Source of the DNA: CAYVBN01 sp964538565
Lineage (GTDB): Bacteria; Pseudomonadota; Alphaproteobacteria; Rhizobiales; Xanthobacteraceae
Assembly (NCBI GenBank): GCA_964538565.1
Contig: CAZIGW010000242.1
Span: 1-23,969, forward strand
Direction of reading: 5' to 3'
DNA: 23,969 nucleotides
Below the pieces are notes generated by a model. It was not told the DNA's origin, made no database searches, and saw only the letters and a list, made by a program, of their open reading frames with translations. Made by a program: the position numbers and the translations under genes. Positions 18,050 to 23,969 of the stretch are shown piece by piece (positions within the stretch are counted from its first letter, which is position 1; the number at the start of each line of letters is the position of its first letter).

Positions 18050-18077
18050 ATATTGCGTTGCAACATGACATTGGCAA
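18050..18077 (-). promoter_or_regulatory. Candidate promoter for the GNAT gene at 17361-17960
   Basis: On the minus strand TTGCCA (18077-18072) and CAATAT (18055-18050) are 16 bases apart, in a locally A+T-richer stretch. The predicted start near 18043 gives a leader of about 80 bases. Confidence 0.4.
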
Positions 18078-18181
18078 GGCTGGCAGCCTCGCATTAAGCG
18101 ATAGAAATGAATTGATCTTCACTTTATCGGCGCGCGCCGGCCCGTCGCCCGGAAGCGCGTCCGGTCCGCCCCGAAACGAAG

Positions 18182-18206
18182 ACGGCCGGCCCGAGGGGCC
18201 GGCCGT
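18182..18206. terminator. Intrinsic terminator, mainly for the small exported-protein gene
   Basis: A perfect 11-bp inverted repeat, ACGGCCGGCCC and its complement, with a 3-base loop, lies 40 bases beyond the stop at 18247. Minus-strand sequence after it is moderately T-rich (CTTCGTTTCGG); on the plus strand it is followed by TTTG, so it may work both ways. Confidence 0.65.
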
Positions 18207-18246
18207 TTTGTAAAAGCCGCCAATGCGTTGGCGGTCCACCGAAGGC

Positions 18247-18486
18247 TCAATTGGCCGAGATCGGGCCGGTCGCGCGCTCGAACCAGATCTCTTCCTGCGA
18301 CTGGAAGGGCTGTGCCCGGCGGAACTTGGCGACGTCGGAACGCTGCGCGTGAGCGCTTGCCAGTCCCGCCTGCGGCGCATAGCGGCCGCTGTCGACCACG
18401 TCGGATTCCTGCGTGACGGCGAGAGCCGGAGAAGCAAAGGCGGCCACGATGGCGGCTGCAATTGCGATCTTCGTCTTGTTCTTCAT
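18247..18486 (-). CDS. Small exported protein of unknown function
   Basis: A 79-residue protein with a textbook signal peptide: basic MKNKTK, hydrophobic IAIAAAIVAAFASP and cleavage after ALA at residue 23. The mature part of about 56 residues (VTQESDVVDSGRYAPQAG, then AQRSDVAKFRRAQPFQSQEEIWFERATG) is polar with no cysteine and no recognised domain. The start at 18486 is well supported by AAGGAG at 18499-18494, seven bases upstream; a longer frame from 18618 is rejected. It has its own terminator and a palindromic upstream region, so it is probably a single-gene unit. I do not recognise the family; periplasmic location is inferred. Confidence 0.85.
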   Translation of the reverse strand: MKNKTKIAIAAAIVAAFASPALAVTQESDVVDSGRYAPQAGLASAHAQRSDVAKFRRAQPFQSQEEIWFERATGPISAN

Positions 18487-18535
18487 GGTTTTGCTCCTTG
18501 TTGTTCTTCGGTTCGGTGTATTCACGGAGTAAATA

Positions 18536-18562
18536 CGAAAGATCTTTCGAATTGATCTTTCG
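18536..18562. promoter_or_regulatory. Palindrome with repeated half-site upstream of the exported-protein gene
   Basis: CGAAAGATCTTTCG (18536-18549) is a perfect 14-bp palindrome, and its half GATCTTTCG recurs 13 bases on at 18554-18562. It sits 50-76 bases upstream of the start codon at 18486, a typical operator position. No regulator can be named. Confidence 0.35.
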
Positions 18563-18726
18563 CTCACGGGGGTGAACCGATGCGCTGCACATAGGGGCGC
18601 CGGCGGCATTTGCGCCACTCACAAACGCTTGGCTCCCGATAACTTTGCCTTCATTAGAATGTGAAAGTTGCGTGACGGGCTGCGAAAATCGCATCCGTGG
18701 GGATGTCGCCGGATGTCAAATTGTCG

Positions 18727-18755
18727 AAAAAAATGAACCGCCTCACTCAGCGGCT
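18727..18755 (-). terminator. Terminator-like hairpin opposite the zapE leader
   Basis: On the minus strand a 6-bp stem containing one G-U pair (18755-18750 with 18741-18736) and an 8-base loop is followed by CAT and a run of seven T's (18733-18727). The stem is short, so this is a weak call. Confidence 0.35.
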
Positions 18756-18771
18756 GCCGCTGCGGCCGCCA

Positions 18772-18861
18772 TCACGCAGACCCATAGGTAACGTTCGGCT
18801 TGTAAGCTGCGCTGCAACACAGGTATTGCATCCCCGCAACGCCCAAGCCGCCCTTTTTCAT
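18772..18861 (-). CDS. Possible 29-residue peptide, divergent from zapE
   Basis: The minus-strand frame opens with ATG AAA AAG in the same CATG that contains the zapE start codon. It reads MKKGGLGVAGMQYLCC and then SAAYKPNVTYGSA. Its stop overlaps a further ATG (TGATG) that begins a nine-residue frame, MAAAAAAAE, and a terminator-like hairpin follows. No Shine-Dalgarno sequence is evident and I know no family. It may be chance; it is listed because a lysine-rich start, no rare-codon run and a following terminator coincide. Confidence 0.2.
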   Translation of the reverse strand: MKKGGLGVAGMQYLCCSAAYKPNVTYGSA

Positions 18862-20038
18862 GCCGGATACCGTCAGCACGCGCTACGCGGCCCTCGTCGC
18901 CGCCGGTGAAATCCGGCGCGACCCGGCGCAGGAACTGGTCGCGCACATGCTCGGCCGGCTCGAATCTCGGCTCGCCTTGCACCGTCTCGCCCGCAAGTCC
19001 TCCTCGCTCGGCTGGCTGTTCGGCAAGCGTGAAAAGGAATCCGAACCGATTCGCGGGCTGTACATCCACGGCGAGGTCGGACGCGGCAAGACCATGCTGA
19101 TGGACATGTTCTTCGCCGCCTGCCCGGTGACGCGCAAGCGCCGCGCCCATTTTCACGAGTTCATGGCCGACGTGCACGAGCGGCTGCGCGACTACCGTCA
19201 CCGGCTCAAGTACGGCGAGATCGCCGACGACGACCCGATCCGGCTCACCGCGGCGGCGATCGCCGAGGAAGCCTGGGTGCTGTGCTTCGACGAGTTCCAC
19301 GTCACCGACATCGCCGACGCGATGATTCTCGGCCGGCTGTTCACCCGGCTGTTCGAACTCGGCGTGGTCGTGGTCGCGACCTCCAACGTCGAACCCGACG
19401 ACCTCTATCGTGACGGGCTCAACCGCACGCTGTTTCTGCCGTTCATCGCGATCCTCAAGGAGCGCACCGAGATCGTGCGCCTCGACGCCCGGCAGGACTT
19501 CCGGCTGGAGAAGCTGGCCGGCGTGAAGATCTGGCACGTTCCGGCCGACAGCGCGGCGGACGCGGCGCTCGACGAAGCCTGGCGGCGGCTCGCGCTCGGC
19601 CACGAAGGAGCGCAGCAGGATCTTCCGGTGAAAGGCCGTGTGATCCGGGTTCCGCGGGCCGCGATGGGCGCGGCGCGCTTCACTTTCGAAGAGCTGTGCG
19701 AACGGCCGCTCGGGGCGAGCGACTATCTCAAGATCGCCCACGAATTCCACACGATCGTGCTCGACCGCATCCCGGTCATGACCTACGAGAGGCGCAACGA
19801 AGCCAAGCGATTCATCGCCTTGATCGACACGCTCTATGACAACGCGGTGAAGCTCGTCGCCTCCGCGCAGGCCGATCCGCACGCGCTCTACCGCGCGAAC
19901 GAGGGCTTCGAGGCGCGCGAATTCAAGCGCACCGCCTCGCGCCTCATCGAGATGAGCTCGCAGGACTACCTGGCGCTGCCGCACGGGCGTCGCGCCACGG
20001 CGGCCGAAACCTGGACCGACAGGATCGTCGAGACCTGA
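18860..20038 (+). CDS. zapE: Cell division protein ZapE (AFG1-like ATPase)
   Basis: A 392-residue P-loop ATPase of the ZapE/AFG1/LACE1 family; in E. coli ZapE associates with the Z-ring, and the mitochondrial relative acts in protein quality control. Walker A is GEVGRGKT (71-78), Walker B VLCFDE (140-145), followed by FHVTDIADAMILGRLF, the sensor-like ATSNVEPDDLY (174-183) and GLNRTLFLPFIAIL. The family segment HFHEFMADVHERL is at 97-109. Length is normal for alphaproteobacteria. The ATG at 18860 fits the family N-terminus (TRYAALVAAGEIRRDPAQ), but there is no obvious ribosome binding site. The gene is convergent with the NRAMP-like gene. Confidence 0.96.
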   Translation: MPDTVSTRYAALVAAGEIRRDPAQELVAHMLGRLESRLALHRLARKSSSLGWLFGKREKESEPIRGLYIHGEVGRGKTMLMDMFFAACPVTRKRRAHFHEFMADVHERLRDYRHRLKYGEIADDDPIRLTAAAIAEEAWVLCFDEFHVTDIADAMILGRLFTRLFELGVVVVATSNVEPDDLYRDGLNRTLFLPFIAILKERTEIVRLDARQDFRLEKLAGVKIWHVPADSAADAALDEAWRRLALGHEGAQQDLPVKGRVIRVPRAAMGAARFTFEELCERPLGASDYLKIAHEFHTIVLDRIPVMTYERRNEAKRFIALIDTLYDNAVKLVASAQADPHALYRANEGFEAREFKRTASRLIEMSSQDYLALPHGRRATAAETWTDRIVET

Positions 20039-20071
20039 GCGCGCGGACGGCGCCGCGGACCCCGGCGCGAT

Positions 20072-21343
20072 TCAGAACACCAGCGTGAGGAGCAGCACGA
20101 CGACGGGCGCGAACATCGCGAGCGTCGCGCCCCAGCCGAACGCCGTCAGCAGCCGCCCGGCAACGAACGACCCCATGAGGCGATGGCTGCGCACGATACC
20201 CATCATCATCACCATGATCGGGACGGCGACGACGCCGTTGACCACCGCACTCCAGAACAGCATCTGGATCGCGTCGATCCGGGCCGCGCCGAGCAGGACA
20301 CCGAACAGCGTCGCAAGCGAGACGATGGCGTAGAAGCCGCGCGCCTCGCGCGGGCGCAGCTCCAGGCTGTTGCGCCAGCCCATGGCTCCGGCGACCGCAT
20401 AGGCCGCCGATCCGGCGAGGACCGGGACCGCCAGCAGGCCCGTCCCGATGATGCCGGCCGCGAAGATCACGAAGGTGAACGGACCGGCGAGCGGCCGCAG
20501 CGCCTCGGCGGCCTGCGCGGCGGTCGCCACTTCGGTCACGCCCTGCGCGTGCAGGGTCGCCGCCGTGGTGACGATGATGAAGAAGCCGATGAGGTTGGAG
20601 AACACCATGCCGACGGCCGTGTCGGCGTCGATCTGCCGGATGCGCGCCGCGGCTTCGCTGCGCGGCAACGCGCCGAGACCCGCCTCCTTGCGCAGGTGCG
20701 CCTCCTCGACCTCCTGCGAAGCCTGCCAGAAGAACAGGTAGGGGCTGATGGTCGTGCCCAGCACCGCGACCACGGTGAGCCAGTAGTCGCCGGCGGCCGA
20801 GAACCTCGGCAGGACGGTCTGCCGGAGCACGTCGCCCCAGGAGACCGACACCCCGAAGGCGGTCGCCACGTAGGCGAGCAGCGAAAAGGTCAGCACCTTG
20901 AGATAGGGGGCGTAACGCCGATAGGGCACGAACACCTGCAGAACGCCGCTGAAGATCCCGAACGCGACCGGATAGAGCGGCGCCGGGCCGCCGAGGATCA
21001 GATCCGTCGCCTCCCCCATGGCGGCGAGATCGGCGGCGATATTCACCACGTTGGCGACGAGCAGCAGCAGCACGAGGACGGTGACGAGCCAGGGCGGATA
21101 GATGCGTCGCGCGTTGCCGATGATGCCGGCGCCGGTCGTGCTGCCGATGCGGGCGCTGATCGCCTGGATGGCGATCATGAACGGCGTGGTGAGGAACATC
21201 GTCCAGGCAAGGCCGAAGCCGAACTGCGCGCCGGCCTGGGAGTATGTGGCGATGCCGCTCGGATCGTCGTCGGCGGCCCCGGTGACGATTCCGGGCCCGA
21301 AAGCGCGCCAAAGCGCCGCGAGCGAATATCGGCGGTCTTGCAC
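20072..21343 (-). CDS. NRAMP-family metal-ion transporter, divergent subgroup
   Basis: A 423-residue membrane protein with about 11 helices and the NRAMP (SLC11/MntH) fold signature: AFGPGIVTGAADDDPSGIATYSQAGAQFGFG on helix 1 and VVAVLGTTISPYLFFWQASQEVEE on helix 6. At the metal site, canonical DPGN is D27-P28-S29-G30 and the usual MPH on helix 6 is S200-P201-Y202, so the conserved Asn, Met and His are absent. Manganese or iron selectivity should not be assumed; magnesium or another ion is possible. A GTG start at 21343 is preceded by GAGAGG at suitable spacing. It diverges from mdh over 226 bases. Confidence 0.9.
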   Translation of the reverse strand: MQDRRYSLAALWRAFGPGIVTGAADDDPSGIATYSQAGAQFGFGLAWTMFLTTPFMIAIQAISARIGSTTGAGIIGNARRIYPPWLVTVLVLLLLVANVVNIAADLAAMGEATDLILGGPAPLYPVAFGIFSGVLQVFVPYRRYAPYLKVLTFSLLAYVATAFGVSVSWGDVLRQTVLPRFSAAGDYWLTVVAVLGTTISPYLFFWQASQEVEEAHLRKEAGLGALPRSEAAARIRQIDADTAVGMVFSNLIGFFIIVTTAATLHAQGVTEVATAAQAAEALRPLAGPFTFVIFAAGIIGTGLLAVPVLAGSAAYAVAGAMGWRNSLELRPREARGFYAIVSLATLFGVLLGAARIDAIQMLFWSAVVNGVVAVPIMVMMMGIVRSHRLMGSFVAGRLLTAFGWGATLAMFAPVVVLLLTLVF

Positions 21344-21487
21344 TCGGACCTCTCTGAGCGGCGCGCGTCCCGTGGCGAAATCTATGCGCCTCGGCCGGGT
21401 GCGCGTCCACTCGTTGCAAGCCCCGTTGCCCCGGTTCGTTCCGCGGACCGAGCCTCGCCTCGGAGCCCGCCGCCCCGTTCTGGCGAC

Positions 21488-21516
21488 TTGAACGGCCCGC
21501 TCGAACCGGGTAACAC
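21488..21516 (+). promoter_or_regulatory. Candidate promoter for the mdh-sucCD operon
   Basis: TTGAAC (21488-21493, preceded by C as in the alphaproteobacterial CTTGAC box) and TAACAC (21511-21516) are exactly 17 bases apart. Initiation near 21523 gives a leader of about 47 bases to mdh. Confidence 0.4.
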
Positions 21517-21569
21517 CCGCCGCATCGGCCGGACCGCTGCGGCCCGTCTATTCGAGGAAGTTTCCGGAC

Positions 21570-22535
21570 ATGGCGCGTAAGAAGATTGCCTTGGTCGGCG
21601 CGGGCCAGATCGGTGGCACGCTCGCTCATCTCATCGGGCTCAAGCAGCTCGGCGACGTCGTTCTGTTCGACATCGCGGAAGGCATTCCGCAGGGCAAGGC
21701 GCTCGACATCGCCGAGTCCTCTCCGGTCGACGGCTACGACGCCCGCTTCACCGGCACCAATTCGTACGAGGCGATGGAAGGCGCCGACGTGTGCATCGTC
21801 ACCGCCGGCGTTCCGCGCAAGCCCGGCATGAGCCGCGACGACCTGCTCGGCATCAATCTCAAGGTCATGGAGCAGGTCGGCTCCGGCATCAAGAAATACG
21901 CGCCCAACGCCTTCGTGATCTGCATCACCAATCCGCTCGACGCAATGGTGTGGGCGCTGCAGAAGAGCTGCGGCCTGCCAAAGCCCATGGTGGTCGGCAT
22001 GGCGGGCGTCCTCGATTCCGCGCGCTTCCGTTATTTCCTGGCCGACGAGTTCAACGTCTCGGTCGAGGACGTCACCGCGTTCGTGCTCGGCGGTCACGGC
22101 GACACGATGGTGCCGCTGGTGCGCTATTCGACGGTGGCCGGCATTCCGCTGCCCGATCTGGTCAAGCTCGGCTGGACCACGCAGGCCCGGGTTGACGAGA
22201 TCGTCGATCGCACCCGCAACGGCGGCGCCGAGATCGTCAACCTGCTCAAGACCGGTTCCGCCTTCTATGCCCCGGCCTCCTCGGCCATCGCCATGGCGGA
22301 AAGCTATCTGCTCGACAAGAAGCGCGTGCTCCCCTGCGCCGCCTATCTCAACGGCGAATACGGCGTCCGCGATCTCTACGTCGGCGTGCCGGTCGTGATC
22401 GGCGCCAAAGGCGTTGAGCGCGTGGTCGAGATCGAGCTCAACGGCGCGGAACGGGCGATGTTCGAGAAATCCGCCGCCGCCGTGCAGTCGCTCGTCGAAG
22501 CGTGCAAGAAGATCGCGCCCAGCCTGGCAAAATAG
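21570..22535 (+). CDS. mdh: Malate dehydrogenase (NAD-dependent)
   Basis: A 321-residue enzyme oxidising malate to oxaloacetate in the TCA cycle; it belongs to the LDH-like MDH group typical of alphaproteobacteria. The Rossmann motif GAGQIGGTLA (10-19) and D34, expected to bind the NAD ribose, are present. Substrate arginines R83 and R89 (in VPRKPGMSRDD), R152, and the catalytic pair D149/H176 (GVLDSARFR and GGHGDTM) are intact; R83 at the specificity position favours malate over lactate. GAGGAAG about ten bases upstream supports the start. sucC follows after 58 bases. Confidence 0.98.
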   Translation: MARKKIALVGAGQIGGTLAHLIGLKQLGDVVLFDIAEGIPQGKALDIAESSPVDGYDARFTGTNSYEAMEGADVCIVTAGVPRKPGMSRDDLLGINLKVMEQVGSGIKKYAPNAFVICITNPLDAMVWALQKSCGLPKPMVVGMAGVLDSARFRYFLADEFNVSVEDVTAFVLGGHGDTMVPLVRYSTVAGIPLPDLVKLGWTTQARVDEIVDRTRNGGAEIVNLLKTGSAFYAPASSAIAMAESYLLDKKRVLPCAAYLNGEYGVRDLYVGVPVVIGAKGVERVVEIELNGAERAMFEKSAAAVQSLVEACKKIAPSLAK

Positions 22536-22593
22536 TTCGCGCGAAAGGCCCTGGGCCCATCGGGATCGCGTTCGGCGCGTCGGGAAGGTTCCC

Positions 22594-23763
22594 ATGAACA
22601 TTCACGAGTATCAGTCCAAGGCGGTTCTTCGCGAATTCGGCGTGGCGGTGCCGCGCGGATTCCCCGCCTTCACGGTGGAGGAGGCCGAGAAGGCGGCGCA
22701 TCAGCTCGGCGGCCCGGTCTGGGTCGTCAAGGCGCAGATCCACGCCGGCGGGCGCGGCAAGGCCGGCGGCGTCAAGGTGGTGAAGTCGATCGAGGACGTG
22801 CAGAAGGAGGCCAAGCGCCTGCTCGGCTCGATCCTCGTCACCCACCAGACCGGTCCGCAGGGCAAGCGCGTCAACCGTCTGTACATCGAGGAAGGCTCGG
22901 CGATCGACCGCGAGTTCTACCTCTCGGCGCTCGTCGACCGCACCACCTCGCGCATCGCCTTCGTGGTGTCGACCGAAGGCGGCATGGACATCGAGGAGGT
23001 GGCGAAGACCCACCCGGAAAGGATCCTGACGTTCTCGATCGATCCGGCGACCGGCGTCATGCCGCACCACGGCCGCCAGGTGGCCAAGACGCTCGGACTG
23101 ACGGGCGACCTCGCCAAACAGGCGGAGGCGCTGGTGACCAAGCTCTACTCGGCCTTCGTCGCCAAGGACATGAGCCTCCTCGAAATCAATCCGCTCGTCG
23201 TCACCAAGTCCGGCCAGCTCGTCTGTCTCGACGCCAAGGTCGGCTTCGACGGCAACGCGCTCTACCGCCATCCCGACATCGTGGCGCTGCGCGATCTCAC
23301 CGAGGAGGACGAGAAGGAGATCGAGGCCTCGAAGTACGATCTCAACTACGTCGCGCTCGACGGAACGATCGGCTGCATGGTCAACGGCGCCGGCCTCGCC
23401 ATGGCCACGATGGACATCATCAAGCTCTATGGCGAGTCGCCGGCCAACTTCCTCGACGTCGGCGGCGGCGCCACCAAGGAAAAGGTCGCGGCCGCGTTCA
23501 AGATCATCACCGCCGACCCCAACGTGAAGGGCATCCTGGTCAACATCTTCGGCGGCATCATGCGCTGCGACGTGATCGCGGCCGGCGTGGTCGACGCGGT
23601 GCGCGAAGTCGGCCTGCGGGTGCCGCTGGTGGTGCGCCTCGAAGGCACCAATGTCGATCTCGGCAAGCAGATCATCGCCGAGTCCGGCCTCAACGTGCTG
23701 CCGGCGGACGACCTCGACGACGCCGCGCAGAAGATCGTCAAGGCGGTGCGGGAGGCAAAATGA
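22594..23763 (+). CDS. sucC: Succinyl-CoA synthetase (ADP-forming) beta subunit
   Basis: A 389-residue ATP-grasp subunit of succinyl-CoA synthetase, which converts succinyl-CoA to succinate with ATP (or GTP) formation. Family features are MNIHEYQSKAVLREFGVAVP, the ATP-grasp lysine region WVVKAQIHAGGRGKAGGVK (43-61), SLLEINPLVVT, the Mg-binding LDAKVGFDGNA and the C-terminal ligase domain with NFLDVGGGATKEKV and INIFGGI-like VNIFGGIMRCD. Length matches E. coli SucC (388). GGGAAGG lies five bases before the ATG at 22594; the longer open frame from 22414 is the out-of-frame overlap of mdh. sucD follows after 117 bases. Confidence 0.98.
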   Translation: MNIHEYQSKAVLREFGVAVPRGFPAFTVEEAEKAAHQLGGPVWVVKAQIHAGGRGKAGGVKVVKSIEDVQKEAKRLLGSILVTHQTGPQGKRVNRLYIEEGSAIDREFYLSALVDRTTSRIAFVVSTEGGMDIEEVAKTHPERILTFSIDPATGVMPHHGRQVAKTLGLTGDLAKQAEALVTKLYSAFVAKDMSLLEINPLVVTKSGQLVCLDAKVGFDGNALYRHPDIVALRDLTEEDEKEIEASKYDLNYVALDGTIGCMVNGAGLAMATMDIIKLYGESPANFLDVGGGATKEKVAAAFKIITADPNVKGILVNIFGGIMRCDVIAAGVVDAVREVGLRVPLVVRLEGTNVDLGKQIIAESGLNVLPADDLDDAAQKIVKAVREAK

Positions 23764-23880
23764 CCGCCTGCTCCGGTTCACCCGGCCCTCACCGCAAGGC
23801 AACCCGCCCGGCGCTGGCGCGCCGGCCTCCCCTTGCAGGGGGAGGTGAGTCACGGCAACTCCCCCGCGTAAGGTGATCCG
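23764..23880 (+). repeat. Palindromic intergenic element between sucC and sucD
   Basis: This gap is longer than usual for sucC-sucD and holds a hairpin CCTCCCC-TTGCAG-GGGGAGG (7-bp stem, 23826-23845) preceded by the G+C-rich inverted stretch CGGCGCTGGCGCGCCGG (near 23809-23825). The CCTCCCC...GGGGAGG core looks like interspersed palindromic repeats I recall from Rhizobiales intergenic regions; no second copy occurs in this window, so repeat status is inferred. AAGGTG at 23870-23875 is the sucD ribosome binding site. Confidence 0.45.
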
Positions 23881-23969
23881 ATGTCCGTCCTGATCGACAA
23901 GAACACCAAGGTCATCTGCCAGGGCTTCACCGGCAAGAACGGCACGTTCCATTCCGAGCAGGCGATCGC
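23881..23969 (+). CDS. sucD: Succinyl-CoA synthetase alpha subunit (partial, cut by right edge)
   Basis: The first 29 codons read MSVLIDKNTKVICQGFTGKN and continue GTFHSEQAI, matching the N-terminus of SucD, the alpha subunit that carries the CoA-binding Rossmann domain and the phosphohistidine (the latter beyond the window). GFTGKNGTFHSEQA is a characteristic CoA-binding segment. AAGGTG lies five bases upstream of the ATG. It follows sucC in the same orientation, and the two subunits form the enzyme together. Confidence 0.97.
   Translation, partial: MSVLIDKNTKVICQGFTGKNGTFHSEQAI

Larger units (their letters stand above)
18487..18859. other. Intergenic region between the exported-protein gene and zapE
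   Basis: This divergent interval contains the palindrome/repeat at 18536-18562, a terminator-like hairpin with a T-run on the minus strand (18727-18755) and two tiny overlapping minus-strand frames (18743-18772 and 18772-18861). A weak plus-strand promoter, TTGTAA-N17-GTATTG at 18800-18828, could serve zapE. Nothing else is recognisable. Confidence 0.5.

Noticed and set aside
19944..22601. Minus-strand frame of about 885 codons spanning mdh and the NRAMP-like gene
   Set aside because: It crosses two well-supported genes in wrong frames and shows no family motifs.

Overview
The window is GC-rich, tightly packed chromosomal DNA from an alphaproteobacterium. The gene content (ftsY-yciB, a ccmABCDG operon, aconitase, DUF1223 and DUF2794 proteins, zapE, mdh-sucC-sucD) suggests Hyphomicrobiales (Rhizobiales), probably near the Bradyrhizobium/Rhodopseudomonas/Xanthobacteraceae groups. 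That placement is inferred from family content and remembered gene order, not from a search. There are no insertion sequences, prophage genes, tRNA or rRNA genes, or CRISPR arrays. It reads as core genome.

Layout. 1-546 (-): RluA-family pseudouridine synthase cut by the left edge, divergent from ftsY and yciB (574-2155, +). 2163-5028 (-): cytochrome c maturation operon ccmA-ccmB-ccmC-ccmD-ccmG, including a 59-residue ccmD. 5291-7996 (+): aconitase, ending at a strong terminator. 8349-9095 (+): exported DUF1223 thioredoxin-like protein. 9096-9632: a non-coding interval with a candidate structured small RNA on the minus strand, with its own promoter-like and terminator sequences. 9633-10007 (+): DUF2794 protein, convergent with a GNAT acetyltransferase (10000-10572, -). 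10673-12494 (-): two Bax-inhibitor-1/YccA membrane proteins. 12664-15965 (-): ABC ATPase/FtsX-type permease pair (YbbA/YbbP type), divergent from a GDSL esterase (15964-16704, +); the two start codons share one CATG. 16843-17379 (+): RNA 2',3'-cyclic phosphodiesterase, convergent with a second GNAT protein (17361-17960, -). 18247-18486 (-): small exported protein. 18860-20038 (+): zapE. 20072-21343 (-): NRAMP-like transporter with altered metal-site motifs. 21570-23969 (+): mdh, sucC and the start of sucD.

Function. Aconitase, malate dehydrogenase and succinyl-CoA synthetase are TCA-cycle enzymes; mdh-sucC-sucD looks like one transcription unit. The ccm genes supply haem export, thioreduction and holocytochrome c assembly functions for respiration; ccmE, ccmF, ccmH and ccmI are not in the window. 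FtsY (membrane protein targeting), YciB and ZapE (envelope and division) are housekeeping. The ATPase/permease/esterase cluster has the same divergent arrangement as E. coli tesA/ybbA/ybbP.

No clearly new multi-gene system is visible. The best leads are the candidate structured RNA at 9203-9389, the NRAMP-like protein lacking canonical DPGN and MPH residues, a palindromic element between sucC and sucD, and a tiny minus-strand ORF with a terminator-like hairpin opposite the zapE leader.
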